Source: LMUY01 sp965198565 (GTDB lineage Bacteria; Pseudomonadota; Alphaproteobacteria; Acetobacterales; Acetobacteraceae). Taken from it: a stretch of DNA of 64,000 nucleotides. The stretch lies in NCBI GenBank assembly GCA_965198565.1, contig OZ240665.1, positions 4,340,001 through 4,404,000 of the forward strand. Direction: 5' to 3'. Shown here piece after piece: positions 60,756-64,000 of this stretch; position 1 is the first letter of the stretch, and each line of letters starts with the position of its first letter. A program made the position numbers and the translations under genes. The notes under the pieces are model-generated. The model was not told the origin of the DNA. It did not search any database and worked only from the letters and a program-made list of their open reading frames with translations.

Positions 60756-62156
60756 CTAGCTGTAGTAGGACCCGTCCTGCGCCTGGTGCGCCTGGCCCAT
60801 GGCGACCAGCGCCTGCAGCATATCCTCCACCCGCGCGCGCGGCGCGCTGTCGCTGGCGATGCAGACCAGCACGTTGTCCGGAATTACTGCCGCAGGCAGG
60901 AAGCAGAACATGCGATGTTTCGCGGTCTCTACGGTGGCGATGTAACAAGGCAACGCTCGCAGTGCTGCTCTTAGGAGACTATTGTTTCTTCCAAATAGCC
61001 ACCAATTCATGCGGCGATAAGGCTCATTGTTCTGGTCTCTTTCCGGCTTCACATGCACCAGAACATGCTGGTACGCGTCCGGGTACTGCTTTCGAACCTC
61101 AGTCTCGGACACGCCGTCAAGATCGATCACCATCACGCCGCGGCTGCGCTGTGTCAGGTCGCGCCCGTTTAGGTAGGGGCGGATATGCCGCTCCAGCCCG
61201 ACAATGCGCCCCAGCCCGGCAACGCGCCCCAGCCCCAACCCACGCGCCAAGGCCGGCAAGACGATGAACCCAGCGCCACGCAGCGACGTGCCGCGGGAGG
61301 AAATTTCAGCATTGCCCCTGAGCGGCACGGCGTTGCTCGCATCCGCCCCCACCGTCAGGTCCGCATTGATCGTGCCCGTAATCGGCGCCAGCTCCACGAC
61401 CGATTGGGCGAACATGCAGAAGATGCAGCGCATCAGGAACGTCGCCACGCTGTCGGGCGCATGCCGCGCCTCCAGCGCCACCGCGAGCTTTGCCAGGAAC
61501 GCCGCGATCTCCCGCGTGACTTCGACCCGGCGTCGCGATGGGTCCAGCGCATGCGGCTCGGTCCAGATGGTGCGCAGCAGCGCAAGGCGCGCCGGGTCGT
61601 GCAGCTCGGTGAGGTAGACGCGGAAGCTGCTGGCGTCGGGGAACTGGCTGTAGTGCTTGCCCAGGCCGGAGAAGTCGGCATAGAGGTCGAAGCAGAAGCC
61701 CACGTCGCACACGATGAGGAAGGGCGGATTGCCCTCGGCGGGCGGGATGTCGCGGACGTAGCGCTCCGCCTGGCCGCGCGCCGCCAGCATGTGCTGCGCC
61801 CAGCCGCTTGTGTTGCGCACGGTGGCGCGGCGTTCGGGTTCCGGGCCGAACAGCGAGGGCTGCGCCGCGGCGGCGCCTTGCTTGGCCTCCAGGATGAAGC
61901 AGCCCTGCTTGTAGAGGTCGATGAAGCGGGTGCTGGTCCGCCCGTCCGGCTCGGGGCGGGGAACGCTGCGCTCGAAGCGGTATGCGCCCAGGCCGCCCGA
62001 CTGCGCCGCCGGCCGCGCCACGCCCAAGAGGTCGCACAGCTCGGACAGGAACGGCTGGCAATTGGCCCGCTCCGCCCCGCCGCTGCCGCTCCAGCGCGAG
62101 ACGAAGGCGGCCACGCTGTTGGCGGAGGCGTGGTCTGCGTGCTGCGGGCTTCTCAC
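60756..62156 (-). CDS. Internally deleted MmeI-like restriction/modification protein
   Basis: 466 residues. Residues 10-120 match the N-terminal domain of MmeI-like type IIG enzymes (FVSRWSGSGGAERANCQPFL, then D80-x9-E90-A-K92), including the PD-(D/E)XK nuclease pattern D-x9-ExK. Residues 145-250 match the helical spacer (FDLYADFSGLGKHYSQFPD, PSRRRVEVTREIAAFLAKLA). Then, instead of the roughly 500-residue methyltransferase domain with its SAM and NPPY motifs, the sequence jumps near residue 252-264 to the target-recognition domain (NADLTVGADASNAVPL, HIRPYLNGRDLTQRSRGVMV, KPERDQNN, YIATVETAKHRMF). A second jump near residue 436 joins a C-terminal fragment ARVEDMLQALVAMGQ. Both deletions keep the frame open, so it is either a decaying gene or a repurposed protein. 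Confidence 0.75.
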   Translation of the reverse strand: MRSPQHADHASANSVAAFVSRWSGSGGAERANCQPFLSELCDLLGVARPAAQSGGLGAYRFERSVPRPEPDGRTSTRFIDLYKQGCFILEAKQGAAAAQPSLFGPEPERRATVRNTSGWAQHMLAARGQAERYVRDIPPAEGNPPFLIVCDVGFCFDLYADFSGLGKHYSQFPDASSFRVYLTELHDPARLALLRTIWTEPHALDPSRRRVEVTREIAAFLAKLAVALEARHAPDSVATFLMRCIFCMFAQSVVELAPITGTINADLTVGADASNAVPLRGNAEISSRGTSLRGAGFIVLPALARGLGLGRVAGLGRIVGLERHIRPYLNGRDLTQRSRGVMVIDLDGVSETEVRKQYPDAYQHVLVHVKPERDQNNEPYRRMNWWLFGRNNSLLRAALRALPCYIATVETAKHRMFCFLPAAVIPDNVLVCIASDSAPRARVEDMLQALVAMGQAHQAQDGSYYS

Positions 62157-62190
62157 CGTTGCGACTGCAACTCAGGTCAAGGCCGCGCCG

Positions 62191-63768
62191 TCAGACCGGG
62201 CGCACGTTCCAGAACGTCGGAAAGCCCTTCAGCACGCCGGTGATGCCGCGATAGGCGGTATTCTGGTCGAATTGCCCGAGCGGGAAGAACGGAACGTCCT
62301 GCATGCACTCGGTCTGGATGTCACGGCAGATCGCCTGGCGGGCCGCCAGGTCCGGCGCATCGAACCAGGCCTGGATCAACGCCTCCCGCTTCGGGCTGGT
62401 GTCCCAGCCGGGATAACCGGCCTCGCCGTTGCCGCGCAGCGCGATGTGGGTGGCCGGGTTCAGCCAGTCGCTGCCGGTCCAAGACGTGATGAAGCCGCTC
62501 CAGCCGCCCTTGTCGGTCGGGCCCTTGTTGGTGCGCCGCTGCAGCATGGTGGCCCAATCGGTCGCCACCAGGTCCACGTTCATGCCGACTTTGCGCATGG
62601 TGTCGGCGAACACCTCGCCCATGAGCTGCATGCTCTGATAGTCGGTGGGAACCAGCAGCACCACGCGCTCGCCGCCATAGCCGGCCGCCTTCATCGCCGC
62701 CGCCGCGGCCGCCACATTGCGCGGCGGGCGCAGCGTATCCAGCCCGGCATCGCTGGCCATCGGTGTACCCGGCGTGAACACGCCCGTCGGGATGGTGTAT
62801 TGCGACGGGTCGTTACCCACGACGGCCTGCATCTCGCTGGTCTGGTCCAGCGCCATCAGCAGCGCGCGGCGAATGGCCGGGTTGTTGAACGGCGCCTGCA
62901 ACTGGTTGGGCCGCATCATGCCGATCGCGCCGGACGGGTCCATCACCTCCACCGTGATCGCCTCGTTGCGTTTCAGCAGTGGGCGCAAATCGGGCGTCAC
63001 CTGCTCCCACCAATCCTGCTCGTTGTCCTGCAGGGCGGCGGCGGCGGTGGCGGGGTCGGGCATGGTGGTCCACACCACACGGTCGAAATGGACGATCTTG
63101 GGGCCGGAACACCAATTCGTGGTGCCACCCTCCCGGGGCTGGTAGCGGTCGAACTTGGCATAGGCGTTGTGCGCTCCCGCCACCCGCTCGTCGGCCAGGA
63201 AGCGGAACGGACCGCTGCCGATCATCTCCGTGACCTGCGTCGCGGGGTCGGTCATGGCTAAGCGTTCCGGCATCATGGCGGGCATGTAGGCGGCTGCTTT
63301 GCCGAGCACGTCCGGCAGCAGCGGAAATGGCTTGTTCAGGCGGAACTGGATGGTGCGGTCGTCCGGCGCCGACAGCTCGTCGGTGGCGCGCATCAGCACG
63401 CCGCCAAACGAATCGCGCTTGGACCAGCGGCGGATGCTGGCGACGCAATCCCGCGCCGTGACCGCTTGGCCATCATGCCAGGTCAGCCCGGTCCGCAGCG
63501 TCAGCCGCCACAGCTTGCCGTCCGCCGCCGTGGTGTGGCCGGACAGCATCTGCGGCGAAGGCGTGTAGCTTGTGTCACAGCCATACAGCGTGTCGAACAC
63601 CATCTGGCCGTGGTTGCGGGTGACGTTGGCCGTGGTCCAGTGCGGGTCCAGGAAGGCAAGGTCGATTTGCGGGATGAAGCGCAGCGTGGTCGCTGCCGCC
63701 GCCCGCACCAGGGCCGGCCGGGCCAGGCTTGCCGCAGCCAATCCGGCCACCATTGTCCGGCGCTTCAT
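62191..63768 (-). CDS. ABC transporter substrate-binding protein, family 5 (peptide/nickel type)
   Basis: 525 residues. Signal sequence with KRRTMVAGLAAASLARPALVRAAA, which looks Tat-like (twin Arg). SBP_bac_5 domain: LDPHWTTANVTRNHGQMVFDTLYG near residue 40, WRLTLRTGLTWHDGQAVTARDCVASIRRW, and the C-terminal ATDWATMLQRR region. Members bind di- and oligopeptides, opines, nickel or amines. No permease or ATPase genes are next to it; the GMC gene end lies upstream and may be its operon partner. Confidence 0.88.
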   Translation of the reverse strand: MKRRTMVAGLAAASLARPALVRAAAATTLRFIPQIDLAFLDPHWTTANVTRNHGQMVFDTLYGCDTSYTPSPQMLSGHTTAADGKLWRLTLRTGLTWHDGQAVTARDCVASIRRWSKRDSFGGVLMRATDELSAPDDRTIQFRLNKPFPLLPDVLGKAAAYMPAMMPERLAMTDPATQVTEMIGSGPFRFLADERVAGAHNAYAKFDRYQPREGGTTNWCSGPKIVHFDRVVWTTMPDPATAAAALQDNEQDWWEQVTPDLRPLLKRNEAITVEVMDPSGAIGMMRPNQLQAPFNNPAIRRALLMALDQTSEMQAVVGNDPSQYTIPTGVFTPGTPMASDAGLDTLRPPRNVAAAAAAMKAAGYGGERVVLLVPTDYQSMQLMGEVFADTMRKVGMNVDLVATDWATMLQRRTNKGPTDKGGWSGFITSWTGSDWLNPATHIALRGNGEAGYPGWDTSPKREALIQAWFDAPDLAARQAICRDIQTECMQDVPFFPLGQFDQNTAYRGITGVLKGFPTFWNVRPV

Positions 63769-63786
63769 ACCATGTTCCTTTCCACT

Positions 63787-64000
63787 TCAGCCAAGCCGGC
63801 CGCGCAACACGTCCGCCATCCGTTCAGCGATCGCGACAGTCGTGAGATGGGTGTTGGCGCGCGGCACTTCCGGCATCACGGAGGCGTCCACCACGCGCAG
63901 GCCGCTGCAGCCGATCACGCGGCAGGCGGTGTCCACGACGGCGCTCGGGTCGTCCGCGGCGCCCATCCGGCAGGTGCCGCTGGCGTGCTGCGCGTCGGAG
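63787..64000 (-). CDS. GMC family oxidoreductase, C-terminal end (5' truncated)
   Basis: The frame runs off the window. Visible residues include DAQHASGTCRMGAADDPSAVVD and VIGCSGLRVVDASVMPEVPRANTHLTTVAIAERMADVL, the C-terminal signature of glucose-methanol-choline flavoenzymes; the catalytic His pair region begins with HASGTCRMG. It oxidises an alcohol such as choline, glucose or an aliphatic alcohol, unknown here. It ends 18 bases upstream of the family 5 binding protein gene and is probably in its operon. Confidence 0.88.
   Translation of the reverse strand, partial: SDAQHASGTCRMGAADDPSAVVDTACRVIGCSGLRVVDASVMPEVPRANTHLTTVAIAERMADVLRGRLG

Overview
The window is a high-GC (roughly two-thirds G+C) piece of a bacterial chromosome. 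Gene order and protein types point to an alphaproteobacterium, most likely a Rhodospirillales/Acetobacteraceae-type organism. The evidence is a tig-clpP-clpX-lon-hup-tRNA-nuoA-N-coaX-rnj-proS-lolCD-dnaE backbone, separate nuoC and nuoD, a short ProS of about 437 residues, and many LivK/peptide-type binding proteins and SDRs. The genus is not determined.

Left accessory region (1-7650): the truncated end of an opine-oxidase-like FAD/BFD subunit and its DAO-type partner; a TylF-like methyltransferase; a LivK-type binding protein with a two-TM membrane protein; a lower-GC class I methyltransferase; and an MHS-type MFS transporter. Two dispersed palindromic repeat families mark gene ends here.

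Core block (7753-42111), almost all on the minus strand and read from right to left: tRNA-Leu, trigger factor, ClpP, ClpX, Lon, HU, tRNA-Val, a Fic protein, tRNA-Asp, all fourteen complex I subunits (nuoA to nuoN), a hexapeptide acetyltransferase, CoaX, RNase J, a DUF1467 protein, ProS, LolC/E, LolD and DnaE. Most junctions overlap or are separated by a few bases, so this is probably a chain of translationally coupled operons for protein quality control, respiration, cofactor synthesis, RNA turnover and lipoprotein export. Several genes interrupt the usual order: Fic between the two tRNAs; a 71-residue membrane/coiled-coil protein plus a pentapeptide-repeat protein between nuoF and nuoG; an acetyltransferase where birA is often found; and a Uma2 nuclease between dnaE and lolD.

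Right accessory region (42279-64000): an IclR regulator, GltX, a DUF2721 membrane protein, GuaA, three SDRs, a bPH-domain membrane protein, a small membrane protein, a GAF/HisKA_2 histidine kinase, a tyrosine phosphatase, a Nudix hydrolase, a DadA-like oxidase, a dgoK-dgoA pair for 2-keto-3-deoxygalactonate use, a coxS-coxL-coxM molybdenum hydroxylase operon (form II type), an internally deleted MmeI-like restriction protein, a peptide-type ABC binding protein and the end of a GMC oxidoreductase.

The strongest candidates for something unusual are the MmeI-like protein that keeps its nuclease motif and target-recognition domain but has lost the whole methyltransferase domain in frame; the coupled two-gene insertion inside the nuo operon; the Fic gene with an inverted-repeat operator; and the repeat families that supply stop codons and C-terminal tails to neighbouring genes.
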